Source of the DNA: Rhizobium sp. NFR07
GTDB taxonomy: Bacteria; Pseudomonadota; Alphaproteobacteria; Rhizobiales; Rhizobiaceae
Direction of reading: 5' to 3'
Assembly (NCBI RefSeq): GCF_900111905.1
Contig: NZ_FOKM01000018.1
Span: forward strand, 58,349-122,348
Length of the DNA: 64,000 nucleotides
Shown here: piece after piece, positions 25,203 through 33,660 of the stretch
How the letters are laid out: each line of letters starts with the position of its first letter
How positions within the stretch are numbered: position 1 is the stretch's first letter
Notes under the pieces: model-generated
Seen by the model: the letters and a program-made list of their open reading frames with translations, nothing else
Databases searched by the model: none
What the model was told of the DNA's origin: nothing
Program-made: the position numbers and the translations under genes

Positions 25203-28200
25203 TGCGCTACGCCGAACTCCAGGTCACCAGTCATTTCTCCTTCCTGCGCGGCGCGTCAGGCTGCGATGAACTGTTTACTACAGCCCAGGCACTTGGCATC
25301 GAGGCGCTTGGCATTGTTGATCGCAACAGCCTTGCCGGGATCGTGCGGGCCTGGGAAGCGGCGAAGGAAACCGGTGTCCGGCTCGTCGTCGGCTGCAGGC
25401 TCGATCTGGCGAACGGCATGTCGATCCTGGTCTATCCGACGGACCGGGCGGCCTATTCGAGGCTATGCCGGCTGCTGTCACTTGGCAAGGAAAGGGGCGG
25501 CAAAGGAAATTGCATCCTCGATCTGACGGATGTCGCCCTTTATGCCGAGGGCCTGCTCGCCGTCCTGATCCCCGACGAGGCGGATGACGCGTGCGCCGTC
25601 CGGCTGCGCAAGGTGAAAGAGATATTTGGCGACCGCGCCTACATGGCGCTGACGCTACGCCGCCGGCCTAATGATCAACTGCGCCTGCATGAGCTCAACA
25701 CTCTGGCGATCCGGCACAAGGTACGGGCCGTCGTCACCAACGACGTGCTGTTTCACGAGCCGGGCAGACGGCAGTTGCAGGATGTCGTCACCTGCATTCG
25801 CCATCGCACGACCATCGATCAGGCCGGATTCCTGCGCGAACGGCATGCCGATCGTTTTCTCAAGCCGCCGGAGGAAATGCACCGGCTGTTCAGCCGCTAT
25901 CCAGAAGCTCTCGCCCGCACCCGCGAGATTGTCGACCGCTGTCGTTTCGACATGAACGAGCTCACCTACCAATATCCGGAGGAAGCAATCATCCCCGGGC
26001 TGACGGCGCAGCAGACGCTGGAAAAATTCACCTGGGAGGGCGTTCGCGACCGCTACCCCGAGGGGGTGCCTGACGACGTGGTGAAGACCCTCAATCACGA
26101 ACTCGAGCTGATCCGCAAACTCGATTACGCGCCGTATTTCCTGACGGTTTACAGCATCGTCCGCTTTGCGCGCTCTCAAGACATTCTCTGCCAAGGTCGG
26201 GGAAGTGCTGCCAATTCCGCCGTCTGTTATGTGCTGGGGATCACGGCGATCGATCCGGCCGCAAACGATCTGCTGTTCGAACGCTTTATCTCCGCTGAGC
26301 GAAACGAGCCGCCCGACATTGACGTCGATTTTGAACATGCCAGACGCGAAGAGGTGATCCAGTGGATCTACAAGACCTATGGCCGGCAGAAGGCTGCCCT
26401 TTGCGCGACCGTCACCCGCTACCGCGCCAAGGGAGCGCTGCGCGATGTCGGCAAGGTGCTCGGCCTGCCCGAAGACATGATCACGGCGCTGTCGGCCGGT
26501 GTCTGGGGCTGGAGCAAGGAGGGCGTCGGCGAAAAGCAGGTCAATGAGCTGAACATGAACATGTCCGACCGCCGCCTGCGGCTGACATTGGAGCTGGCGC
26601 AGCAGCTGATGGGCGCGCCGCGTCATCTCGGCCAGCATCCGGGCGGTTTCGTCCTGACCAATGACCGCCTCGACGAGCTGGTGCCGATCGAGCAGGCCAG
26701 GATGGAGGATCGGCAGACCATCGAATGGGACAAGGACGATATCGAGGCGCTCAAGTTCATGAAGGTGGACGTGCTGGCCTTGGGTATGTTGACCTGCATG
26801 GCCAAGGGCTTTGCATTGCTGGAAGAGCACAAGGGCGTGAAGCTTGATCTCGCCACCATCGAGCAGGAGGACCCGGCCACTTACGCGATGATCCGCAAGG
26901 CCGACACGCTCGGCACTTTCCAGATCGAATCCCGGGCGCAGATGTCGATGCTGCCGCGGCTGAAACCCCAGACCTATTATGACCTGGTCATTCAGGTGGC
27001 GATCGTTCGCCCCGGTCCGATCCAGGGGGATATGGTGCACCCCTATCTTCGGCGGCGCGAGGGCAAGGAGGCGGTCGTCTATCCGAAGCCGGAACTGGAG
27101 GCCGTGCTCGGCAAGACGCTGGGCGTGCCACTGTTTCAGGAGAGCGCAATGAAAGTCGCGATCGTCTGTGCCGGGTTTACCGCCGGCGAGGCCGACGCAC
27201 TCAGACGCTCTATGGCGACGTTCAAGTTCACCGGCGGGGTCAGCAAGTTCAAGGACAAGCTCGTCCAGGGGATGGTGAAGAATGGCTACACCGAGGAGTT
27301 CGCCGAAAAGACCTTCTCGCAGCTCGAGGGCTTTGGCTCCTATGGCTTTCCCGAGAGCCATGCCGCGTCCTTTGCTCTCATCGCCTATGCCTCATCCTAT
27401 GTGAAGTGCCATTACCCGGATGTGTTCTGTGCCGCCCTCATCAATGCGCAACCGATGGGGTTCTATGCGCCGGCGCAGATCGTCACGGATGCCCGAGCCC
27501 ATGGTGTTGCGATCCGGCCTGTTTGCATCAATCGTTCGCGGTGGGATTGCACGCTGGAAGGGATCGAGGGGACCGACCGCCATGCCGTGCGTCTGGGAAT
27601 GCGCCTGGTTAGGGGGCTGCCTGAACAGGATGCGGCAAAGATTGCAGTGGCGCGGGGCGACGAGCTCTTCGTTTCCATCGATGACATGTGGCGGCGCGCC
27701 GGCGTCTCGTCGGCCTCCCTGGTCAAGCTGGCCGAGGCCGATGCGTTCCGGCCTTCTCTCAAACTTGAAAGACGCGATGCGCTCTGGGCGATCAAAGCCT
27801 TGCGCGACGAGCCACTTCCACTCTTCGCGGCGGCTGCCGGTCGCGAGCGGGCGGTAATTGCCGAACAGCAGGAACCGGAGGTGGCGCTTCGGCAGATGAC
27901 CGAAGGCGCCAATGTCGTGGAGGACTATGGCCATACGGGCGTAACGTTGCGTGCCCATCCGGTCAGCTTCCTGCGCGACGATCTCACCCGCCGAAACATC
28001 GTCACCTGCGCTGATGCGACATCAGCGCGCGACGGTCGCTGGTTGATGACATCAGGCCTTGTTCTCGTCCGGCAGAAACCCGGCAGTGCCAAGGGTGTGA
28101 TGTTCATGACCATCGAGGACGAGACTGGCATCGCCAATGTCGTTGTCTGGCCAAGCCTGTTTGAAAAACAGCGTCGCGTCGTGCTCGGATCGGCAATGAT

Positions 28201-28465
28201 GGCGATCAATGGCAAGATCCAGAGGGAAGGGGGCGTCGTGCATCTGGTGGCGCAACGGATGTTCGATCTGACCACCGATCTGGCAAGCCTGGGCGAGCGG
28301 GATGGTTTCCGGCTGCCGTCAGGGCGCGGCGATGAGTTCGCCCATGGAGCGCCCGGCAGCCCGGATAGCCGTGAGCGGCCGCAGGTGGGTGTGAAACCGC
28401 GGGATTTGTTCGTGCCTGACTTGCACATCGATACGTTGAAGGTGAAGAGCAGGAATTTTCAGTAG
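25202..28465 (+). CDS. dnaE2: Error-prone DNA polymerase III alpha-type subunit DnaE2 (ImuC)
   Basis: The 1087-residue protein is a C-family polymerase of DnaE2 type: an N-terminal PHP domain (ELQVTSHFSFLRGASGCDEL), the palm with PPDIDVDFEHARRE carrying two catalytic aspartates, a third acid in FMKVDVLALGML, the fingers, and a C-terminal OB domain (GLVLVRQKPGSAKGVMFMTIEDE). The C-terminal domain that binds replicative partners is absent, as expected. It performs the mutagenic lesion bypass of the imu cassette. ATG 25202 shares one base with the imuB stop. No T-rich terminator was seen after the stop. Confidence 0.97.
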   Translation: MRYAELQVTSHFSFLRGASGCDELFTTAQALGIEALGIVDRNSLAGIVRAWEAAKETGVRLVVGCRLDLANGMSILVYPTDRAAYSRLCRLLSLGKERGGKGNCILDLTDVALYAEGLLAVLIPDEADDACAVRLRKVKEIFGDRAYMALTLRRRPNDQLRLHELNTLAIRHKVRAVVTNDVLFHEPGRRQLQDVVTCIRHRTTIDQAGFLRERHADRFLKPPEEMHRLFSRYPEALARTREIVDRCRFDMNELTYQYPEEAIIPGLTAQQTLEKFTWEGVRDRYPEGVPDDVVKTLNHELELIRKLDYAPYFLTVYSIVRFARSQDILCQGRGSAANSAVCYVLGITAIDPAANDLLFERFISAERNEPPDIDVDFEHARREEVIQWIYKTYGRQKAALCATVTRYRAKGALRDVGKVLGLPEDMITALSAGVWGWSKEGVGEKQVNELNMNMSDRRLRLTLELAQQLMGAPRHLGQHPGGFVLTNDRLDELVPIEQARMEDRQTIEWDKDDIEALKFMKVDVLALGMLTCMAKGFALLEEHKGVKLDLATIEQEDPATYAMIRKADTLGTFQIESRAQMSMLPRLKPQTYYDLVIQVAIVRPGPIQGDMVHPYLRRREGKEAVVYPKPELEAVLGKTLGVPLFQESAMKVAIVCAGFTAGEADALRRSMATFKFTGGVSKFKDKLVQGMVKNGYTEEFAEKTFSQLEGFGSYGFPESHAASFALIAYASSYVKCHYPDVFCAALINAQPMGFYAPAQIVTDARAHGVAIRPVCINRSRWDCTLEGIEGTDRHAVRLGMRLVRGLPEQDAAKIAVARGDELFVSIDDMWRRAGVSSASLVKLAEADAFRPSLKLERRDALWAIKALRDEPLPLFAAAAGRERAVIAEQQEPEVALRQMTEGANVVEDYGHTGVTLRAHPVSFLRDDLTRRNIVTCADATSARDGRWLMTSGLVLVRQKPGSAKGVMFMTIEDETGIANVVVWPSLFEKQRRVVLGSAMMAINGKIQREGGVVHLVAQRMFDLTTDLASLGERDGFRLPSGRGDEFAHGAPGSPDSRERPQVGVKPRDLFVPDLHIDTLKVKSRNFQ

Positions 28466-28770
28466 ATAAGGAGATTGCGAGATGCGTGCGTCGAGGTGCG
28501 CAATGCATAAGGTATTGCCGGGCGCCGGTTTCGTCGGATCTGGACAGGAGTATGAAAATAAACGTGGTGAGAAACTCACCCTGTATGTAACGTGACCCGA
28601 TGATCCTCCTGCGCTTCGCCCGGCTGGGCGGGGTCAATTTCTGCGGTTCATCGTGCACGTATGGTCTTCAGGGCGGTTCCACTGGGACGTTCATCGGAAG
28701 GCAAAATCACAGCGCCTGAACTGCCATGGGGTACTGCCTCACTAGTTCGCAATGGATGGACTGCATCAAC
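28466..28770. other. Intergenic region between dnaE2 and the protease gene
   Basis: No gene is supported here. A short palindrome GGTGAG-AAA-CTCACC at 28566-28580 is the only clear structure. It lies about 190 bases before the protease start and could be an operator or part of a weak dnaE2 terminator. No LexA box was seen. Confidence 0.4.
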
Positions 28771-29691
28771 ATGAACGAGTCGCTCGTAACAAACGAATGG
28801 CCGGAAGGCGGCCCGCCCAGGCCGATGACACCCGAGGAGGCAGCGCGACGCGCCGAATGGTCTGAAGATTTTCAACGGTTAATCCTCAGAGTTGGTGCGT
28901 TGGCTTGTGCTGCCGTCGTGGTCAAGCTGCCCTCGGGTGACGAAGGAATTGGGACGGCCTTTCACGTTGGAGAGGGCGTCTACCTCACGGCTCGGCACGT
29001 ATTGGAAGACAATGAAGTCCTTTCCGTCCTTCCTTATAGCAGGGGCTGGATCTTCAGAGACGAATTGATCGAGGAAGCGCGCACCGGTGGAATGCTCAAT
29101 GGCGAAATCCCCATCTGGTCCATGCACCACGAGAAACCGCACGTCCTCCGTGGTCCATTTTTCCACAATGATGATGCGATTGATGTCGCCGCCTTCGTCA
29201 TGGGCGGCATCGATAGAAACACTCCCGCGATGGCGCTGGGATTTCACTACGATGACTGGATTGTGGATGCAGATTGGCTGCTGACAAAAGGTATCGTCTT
29301 CGGATATCCGCCGGTGCCGACCGCCAAGGATCCAATTCAGCTTGCCGCCACCGTTGAAGTCAATGGCGTCGTGGATACGTATCGTGACCGCTACGTCCGT
29401 TTCGTGGTGTCGGGCCCTTCACGCGGTGGCTTCAGCGGCGGGCCTGTCTTTCACGAACGTGGCTTCGTCCTCGGAATGGTTATCGAGAGCCTAGAGCAAT
29501 TCGGAAAACCTGAGCCGGGATTCTTCACTATATTAAGCATTGAGCCGTTGCATGAAGTTTTGGAACAGCATGGACTCACGCCCCAGCGTCAGCTGCCGCC
29601 GACCGTTGAAGAAACCATTGCTATGGCGCGCGAAGAACTGGAAGCGCGGCAAGCTGCACGAGCGGCCAAGCGCTCCGGCAGCACAGAATAA
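28771..29691 (+). CDS. Trypsin-like serine protease of a DprA/phosphoribosyltransferase module
   Basis: The 306-residue protein has a chymotrypsin-fold catalytic triad: H76 in TARHVL, D138 in DDAIDVAAF, and S222 in GGFSGGPVF. The spacing and GxSGGP match trypsin-like peptidases of conflict-system type. No signal peptide is present, so it should act in the cytoplasm, unusual for exported proteases such as DegP. Earlier starts exist at 28753 and 28726; 28771 gives the cleanest N terminus. It is first of three tightly spaced genes (9-base gap to the DprA-like gene). It may be the effector of that module or may process a partner; this is inference. Confidence 0.85.
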   Translation: MNESLVTNEWPEGGPPRPMTPEEAARRAEWSEDFQRLILRVGALACAAVVVKLPSGDEGIGTAFHVGEGVYLTARHVLEDNEVLSVLPYSRGWIFRDELIEEARTGGMLNGEIPIWSMHHEKPHVLRGPFFHNDDAIDVAAFVMGGIDRNTPAMALGFHYDDWIVDADWLLTKGIVFGYPPVPTAKDPIQLAATVEVNGVVDTYRDRYVRFVVSGPSRGGFSGGPVFHERGFVLGMVIESLEQFGKPEPGFFTILSIEPLHEVLEQHGLTPQRQLPPTVEETIAMAREELEARQAARAAKRSGSTE

Positions 29692-29700
29692 GGCGGTGGG

Positions 29701-30669
29701 GTGCACGTGGACAATCAGCCCGATTTGACCAGCGAAAAAACAGCGTTCCTCTCTTTGGCGATGATGAAGGGCGTAGGTTTTCAGACGCTCTGGCAGATCG
29801 CTGAGTCGAAACGATCATTTCAATCTGTTTTCAATTCTCAGGGGGAGGAGCTGTCCCAGCTGCTCAAATCGAAAGGCGCGCGCCTTCCCAATAGCCCGAA
29901 AGCCGATTGGGACGGAATAAGGAACGCCCTTGCCAGATCCGTCGATCAGCTTGAATCTACTTTTGAGGCAAGGCAAATCCAGATCGTCTTTCGGTCCGAC
30001 AAACGTTATCCGCGCACCCTGCTTCACCTCGACGATCCGCCACATTGGTTGTTCGTTCAGGGCAATGCGGAAGTCCTGAGTGTGCCGTCTATTGCGATCG
30101 TCGGAACCCGTGATCCATCCAGCGACGGGCTATGGCTCGCTGAATATGTCGGCCTGACCCTGAGTCATTGGGGCCACCCCACGGTCAGCGGGCTTGCACT
30201 AGGGATTGATCAATCGATCCACAATGCCAGCCTTACCGCAAAAGTGCCCACAATCGCTGTGTTGGGAACCGGAATAACTGCGGATTATCCAAAAAATATC
30301 GGGCCGATTCGTGAGAAAATTGTTGATGCCGGCGGGGCCGTCATCACCGAATATCTACCGGGGGAAAGCTACAGTGCCATGAACTTTGTTCGTCGCAACA
30401 GGTTACAGGCGGCATTGGCCAGAGCGCTCATCCCGGTCGAGTGGAAGGAACGCAGTGGCACGGCCCATACAGTTCGGTACGCAGCCGGCCTTGGGAGGGC
30501 AATCGCCGGTCTACGGCTACCCACATGGGATCATCGACCGATAAATCTTCCGGCGGGGCGCGGGCCTCGGCAAGTTTTCACCGTGCCGGGGCAGGATGAA
30601 GCCTTTCGGGACTTTGTAGAGCGATCTGTACGTGACGACCAACAGTATCGACAGACCAGTTTTCTTTAG
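29701..30669 (+). CDS. DprA/Smf-like (SLOG-fold) protein, left module
   Basis: The 322-residue protein matches the DprA Rossmann-like domain: AIVGTRDPSSDG near residue 133, SGLALGIDQSIHNASL near 163, AVLGTGITADYPKN near 189, ITEYLPG near 218 and RRNRLQAAL near 232. The last element differs from the RNRIIAGLS of true DprA, and the SGT/AGLGRAIAG region is loose. The N terminus has an HhH-like LAMMKGVGF. Housekeeping DprA loads RecA on incoming DNA. Related SLOG proteins bind nucleotide signals in conflict systems. It starts at GTG 29701, 9 bases after the protease gene, and is 8 bases before the HAD/phosphoribosyltransferase gene, so the three form one operon. Confidence 0.87.
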   Translation: MHVDNQPDLTSEKTAFLSLAMMKGVGFQTLWQIAESKRSFQSVFNSQGEELSQLLKSKGARLPNSPKADWDGIRNALARSVDQLESTFEARQIQIVFRSDKRYPRTLLHLDDPPHWLFVQGNAEVLSVPSIAIVGTRDPSSDGLWLAEYVGLTLSHWGHPTVSGLALGIDQSIHNASLTAKVPTIAVLGTGITADYPKNIGPIREKIVDAGGAVITEYLPGESYSAMNFVRRNRLQAALARALIPVEWKERSGTAHTVRYAAGLGRAIAGLRLPTWDHRPINLPAGRGPRQVFTVPGQDEAFRDFVERSVRDDQQYRQTSFL

Positions 30670-30677
30670 CGGGGCGC

Positions 30678-31928
30678 GTGAAAATGTACACCTTGAAAGG
30701 CGCGATCTTTTCTCTGCGCGACACCCTCGTTGTCAAGGGTAGCATCGATCCTGTGTTAATGGACGAGACCATCAAGCTGCTGACGTTCTTAACGAACAGA
30801 AATGTCATGCCGGTGATCGTCAGCAACAGCAGTTGGATCGAAACGGCGTCAAAGCGTGAGATCCCTGATATCCTAAGCGAGGTCGTCGGTCACAAGATCC
30901 CCTACTATCGCGGTGGCCGCGATATGCCGATGAAGCAGTTTGCCGGTGCTATGGATCATGTTTTGAAAACTCAAAACTGGCAGCCGGAGGAGGCGATCTA
31001 TATCGGTTCGACGAAGGAGGATATGATCGCTGCCAGAAACGGGAAACTTATGTTTCTCAACGCCCGCTGGCACGCGCAGAACAGTGCCTACGGGTTCGAA
31101 TTCGAGTCGCCGAAGGACATCGCTCGGTTTGTCGATTGTTGCTGTGTTTCAATCGGTGACTGGTTTTGGGCGATCGAGCAGGGCGGCCTGAAGGTCTATT
31201 CCATCGCCCCTCTTGCAGAGTATTCCAAGTCCTATCCAACCGCCGGTGCCTATTCTACCGATGCGAAACAGGCCGTGAAATTCAATAAAGGCGATGTGCG
31301 GTTCTGGGGCCGCTTGATGGGCGCGCGCCTCTATTTCTCCGGGTTGGGGAGGGTCATCAACTACGTGGCACCCTATCCAGGCCATCATCCCAATTCCAGC
31401 CAGAAGGTTCTATCGAACGCTCTTAAGATTGTGGCTGATACCTTGCGTGCCAGCTATTTGGTCGATCTTGTGGAACGCCATGCTCCGGCGCAAAAGTCTC
31501 AGACGGCCCGTCAACAAGGCATCGCCCTGGACCACGGGAATCAGCTGTCCACGATCAGGCTTCGCCGTGACCCATTGAAGACAGGGGCTCTCGGTGGTCG
31601 ATATAAAGCCAGTCCTCTTAAGCCAGGCAAGACCGTTTTGGTCGTCGACGACATCTTAACTGAGGGTTTTTCCCTTGAGGCGGCCCGAGCTTTCGTTAAA
31701 GCGACGGGAGCTGACGTCATCTGCGCGGCCTGGCTGAAAACGCCAGGAGGAAATCATTACCGTGCCCTGGCGGGCACCGCCCCTGAACTCAAGGATCCCT
31801 ACAAGCCGTATGCTACGGCAACAACGCAAGTAAATGTCTTTCCAAACGGTGCGCAAATTCGAAACCCTCAGGCACCAGAGCAGGTCGCGGACGCCTTCAA
31901 ACGATATTCGGCGTGGGACTGGCCGTAG
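30678..31928 (+). CDS. Degenerate HAD domain fused to a phosphoribosyltransferase
   Basis: The N-terminal 140 residues follow a HAD phosphatase pattern (GAIFSLRDTLV, VIVSNSS, IYIGSTKEDMIAARNG), but motif I lacks both catalytic aspartates, with S and R at those places. This half should be non-catalytic. The C-terminal part carries the PRPP-binding loop VLVVDDILTEGFSLEAA at about residues 318-334, typical of type I phosphoribosyltransferases. Between them is a region with no recognised domain. It ends 33 bases before the stop of the convergent phosphoribosyltransferase gene. The start is GTG 30678, or ATG 30684. It probably makes or senses a nucleotide or phosphoribosyl signal. The exact reaction is unknown. 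Confidence 0.8.
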   Translation: MKMYTLKGAIFSLRDTLVVKGSIDPVLMDETIKLLTFLTNRNVMPVIVSNSSWIETASKREIPDILSEVVGHKIPYYRGGRDMPMKQFAGAMDHVLKTQNWQPEEAIYIGSTKEDMIAARNGKLMFLNARWHAQNSAYGFEFESPKDIARFVDCCCVSIGDWFWAIEQGGLKVYSIAPLAEYSKSYPTAGAYSTDAKQAVKFNKGDVRFWGRLMGARLYFSGLGRVINYVAPYPGHHPNSSQKVLSNALKIVADTLRASYLVDLVERHAPAQKSQTARQQGIALDHGNQLSTIRLRRDPLKTGALGGRYKASPLKPGKTVLVVDDILTEGFSLEAARAFVKATGADVICAAWLKTPGGNHYRALAGTAPELKDPYKPYATATTQVNVFPNGAQIRNPQAPEQVADAFKRYSAWDWP

Positions 31929-31961
31929 GTTCACGCGTGAGAGCGTCGACGCAGCTGGCAG

Positions 31962-32621
31962 CTATTCCGTATCAAAGTCAGCGAACGGATTCTGCGGAAC
32001 GCGGCGTGCAACGAATACGCCGATGATGGACGATTCGGGCCAGATTTCGCCAATCATCTCTTTACAGACTTTGAAACTACATCCGGTCGTGAGTACGTCA
32101 TCGAGAAGAACGACTTGCGGCTTGGGGTTGGGGACAAAGCGAGGATCGATTGCTAGCGATGCTCGCAACGCATCGCGGTCACGTCGATCAGTCTTTGTAT
32201 GTCTGGCCTCTCGTTCCACCGCAGTATAAAGCACTTCGCGCACATCTGCGTTGTGTCCCATCGCTTGAGCCACGCGCAACATTCGGTCATCGAATTCTTG
32301 CGAATCTCGCCGTTTCGACGGCGGAATGGGGACAAATACTGTATTCTGCCAGCTGTTAGCGTTGACGTTCTGGGCAATCGCGGCCCCGACATTGGCAATC
32401 GCGCGCTGCTTGTGCTGCCATTGTCCGGTGTTACGAACGGAGGGGCTCTTCTTTAGATTGCTGATGATCTGATTTGTATAACTGTGAGCGAATCCCGCCC
32501 GCGGCGTATACGTACCGAAATACGCGCAGGTATCGGTATCATCAAGATAGAAGTGATCGGGGCGCTCGAGATCGCCTACGACCCTAAGACGAGCTGACCA
32601 GCTCGCGTCTGATGTCGTCAT
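31962..32621 (-). CDS. ComF-like phosphoribosyltransferase, right module
   Basis: The 219-residue protein has the ComF/type I phosphoribosyltransferase pattern: FVPIPPSKRR near residue 93, the RSxxxQxF-like region after it, and the PRPP loop VVLLDDVLTTGCSF near residue 170. The zinc-finger N terminus of ComF is absent. It overlaps the DprA-like gene by 38 bases and is translationally coupled. ComF and DprA are both natural-transformation proteins in competent bacteria, but no other competence genes are nearby. Pairing with a DprA-like protein, and facing an analogous pair tail to tail, point to a nucleotide-based conflict module. This is inference. Confidence 0.87.
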   Translation of the reverse strand: MTTSDASWSARLRVVGDLERPDHFYLDDTDTCAYFGTYTPRAGFAHSYTNQIISNLKKSPSVRNTGQWQHKQRAIANVGAAIAQNVNANSWQNTVFVPIPPSKRRDSQEFDDRMLRVAQAMGHNADVREVLYTAVEREARHTKTDRRDRDALRASLAIDPRFVPNPKPQVVLLDDVLTTGCSFKVCKEMIGEIWPESSIIGVFVARRVPQNPFADFDTE

Positions 32622-33495
32622 ATTCGCGTACTCTTATGGCGCCTTCGGCTTCAAACCGCGTTGGCCACGTCAGATCCGATCGTTCAAAACAGCTGTTCAA
32701 AATGAAGAGTTTCCGTTTTTGCTTAAGAGCCTCTCTCGCCTGCACCAGCGTTCCGGATGTTTCTCCGGCTTCAACGATGATGGTCGCCTCCGTGAGGGCC
32801 GACATCGTCTTGTTCCTCTCGGGGAAAAAGAAACGGTTCACTCGGAAGTTTTGAGCCTCATATCGCTCCAGCGGGACTTGGCTGATCAGCAAATGGTCCT
32901 TCGCGATACGCTCCTGCAGGCTCGCGTTCGATTTCGGGTAGACATGGTTCAAGGGCGTGCCGATGACCGCGATCGTCTCACCACCAGCTGCAATTGCAGC
33001 GTTGTGAGCTTCCGTATCGACGCCTTCAGCGAGGCCCGATACGATTGTAAACTGATCTTGCACGAGCCTCTTCACAAGATGCCTAACCCGGCTCAACCCC
33101 TCGCCACTTGGTTTTCTGGTGCCCACAACGGCTACTGATCGCGTCGCGATCAGCTCCCACCGGCCCTGAAAATAAAGGAGTTCCACGGGATGGGTGGCTT
33201 GCCGCAACCGCTCGGGATATTCGAGTTCGCCCCTGACGCGCACATCAAAGCGCGTCCCATCAGGACCGCGGAGCCTGTCAATAACCCGGTTTGCGACCAG
33301 CCTTGCCTGTTCCGGGGGGATGAAATCAGATGGACGGGCATCAGGAGATTCTGCGAACTTTTCTGCAAGTGACTTGAAGCTTGCATTTTGTTCGGTCCAC
33401 ATTGCCTCGTACGCGCCAAGTTCAAGCGCGGCGTCGATAGGATCAAATAACGGTCCCACGTCGTTCTTGACGTTCCAAAGAGTCGCTTGCTTCAT
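32584..33495 (-). CDS. DprA/Smf-like (SLOG-fold) protein, right module
   Basis: The 303-residue protein contains the DprA core: AVVGTRKPSGEG near residue 120, SGLAEGVDTEAHNAAI near 151, AVIGTPLNHVYPK near 174, FFFPERNKTMSAL near 220 and a SGTLVQAREALKQ stretch near 245 that is closer to true DprA than the left module. No HhH N terminus is visible; the first 90 residues are specific to this protein. It is the first gene of a two-gene operon with a ComF-like phosphoribosyltransferase. A LexA box at 33590-33604 lies 95 bases upstream, indicating SOS induction. It does not look like the housekeeping dprA, which usually has no such partner. Confidence 0.9.
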   Translation of the reverse strand: MKQATLWNVKNDVGPLFDPIDAALELGAYEAMWTEQNASFKSLAEKFAESPDARPSDFIPPEQARLVANRVIDRLRGPDGTRFDVRVRGELEYPERLRQATHPVELLYFQGRWELIATRSVAVVGTRKPSGEGLSRVRHLVKRLVQDQFTIVSGLAEGVDTEAHNAAIAAGGETIAVIGTPLNHVYPKSNASLQERIAKDHLLISQVPLERYEAQNFRVNRFFFPERNKTMSALTEATIIVEAGETSGTLVQAREALKQKRKLFILNSCFERSDLTWPTRFEAEGAIRVREYDDIRRELVSSS

Positions 33496-33589
33496 TTTTT
33501 CCGCCCAGTTCTTTTTTCATTCACATGCCATGGCAAGGATGCGTCAAGCTTAATCGAGCCGCCCAACGTCTTCTTAACACCTTATAGGA

Positions 33590-33604
33590 GAACAAAGAGA
33601 GAAC
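33590..33604. promoter_or_regulatory. LexA-binding site (SOS box) upstream of the DprA-like/phosphoribosyltransferase operon
   Basis: GAACAAAGAGAGAAC matches GAAC-N7-GAAC exactly and is nearly the same as the imuA box. On the minus strand TATAAG follows 4 bases after it and could be a -10 element, so the box would overlap the promoter of the gene starting at 33495. No gene starts to its right on the plus strand. Confidence 0.85.
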
Positions 33605-33660
33605 ATCAATATCCATGACGCTAACAAGTGCCAATCCTAATCGTTTCCTGACCGCACGGT

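Noticed and set aside
25655..27361. 568-codon open frame on the minus strand inside dnaE2
   Set aside because: It is a GC-rich shadow of dnaE2 codons. It has no ribosome-binding site and no family features, while dnaE2 is certain.
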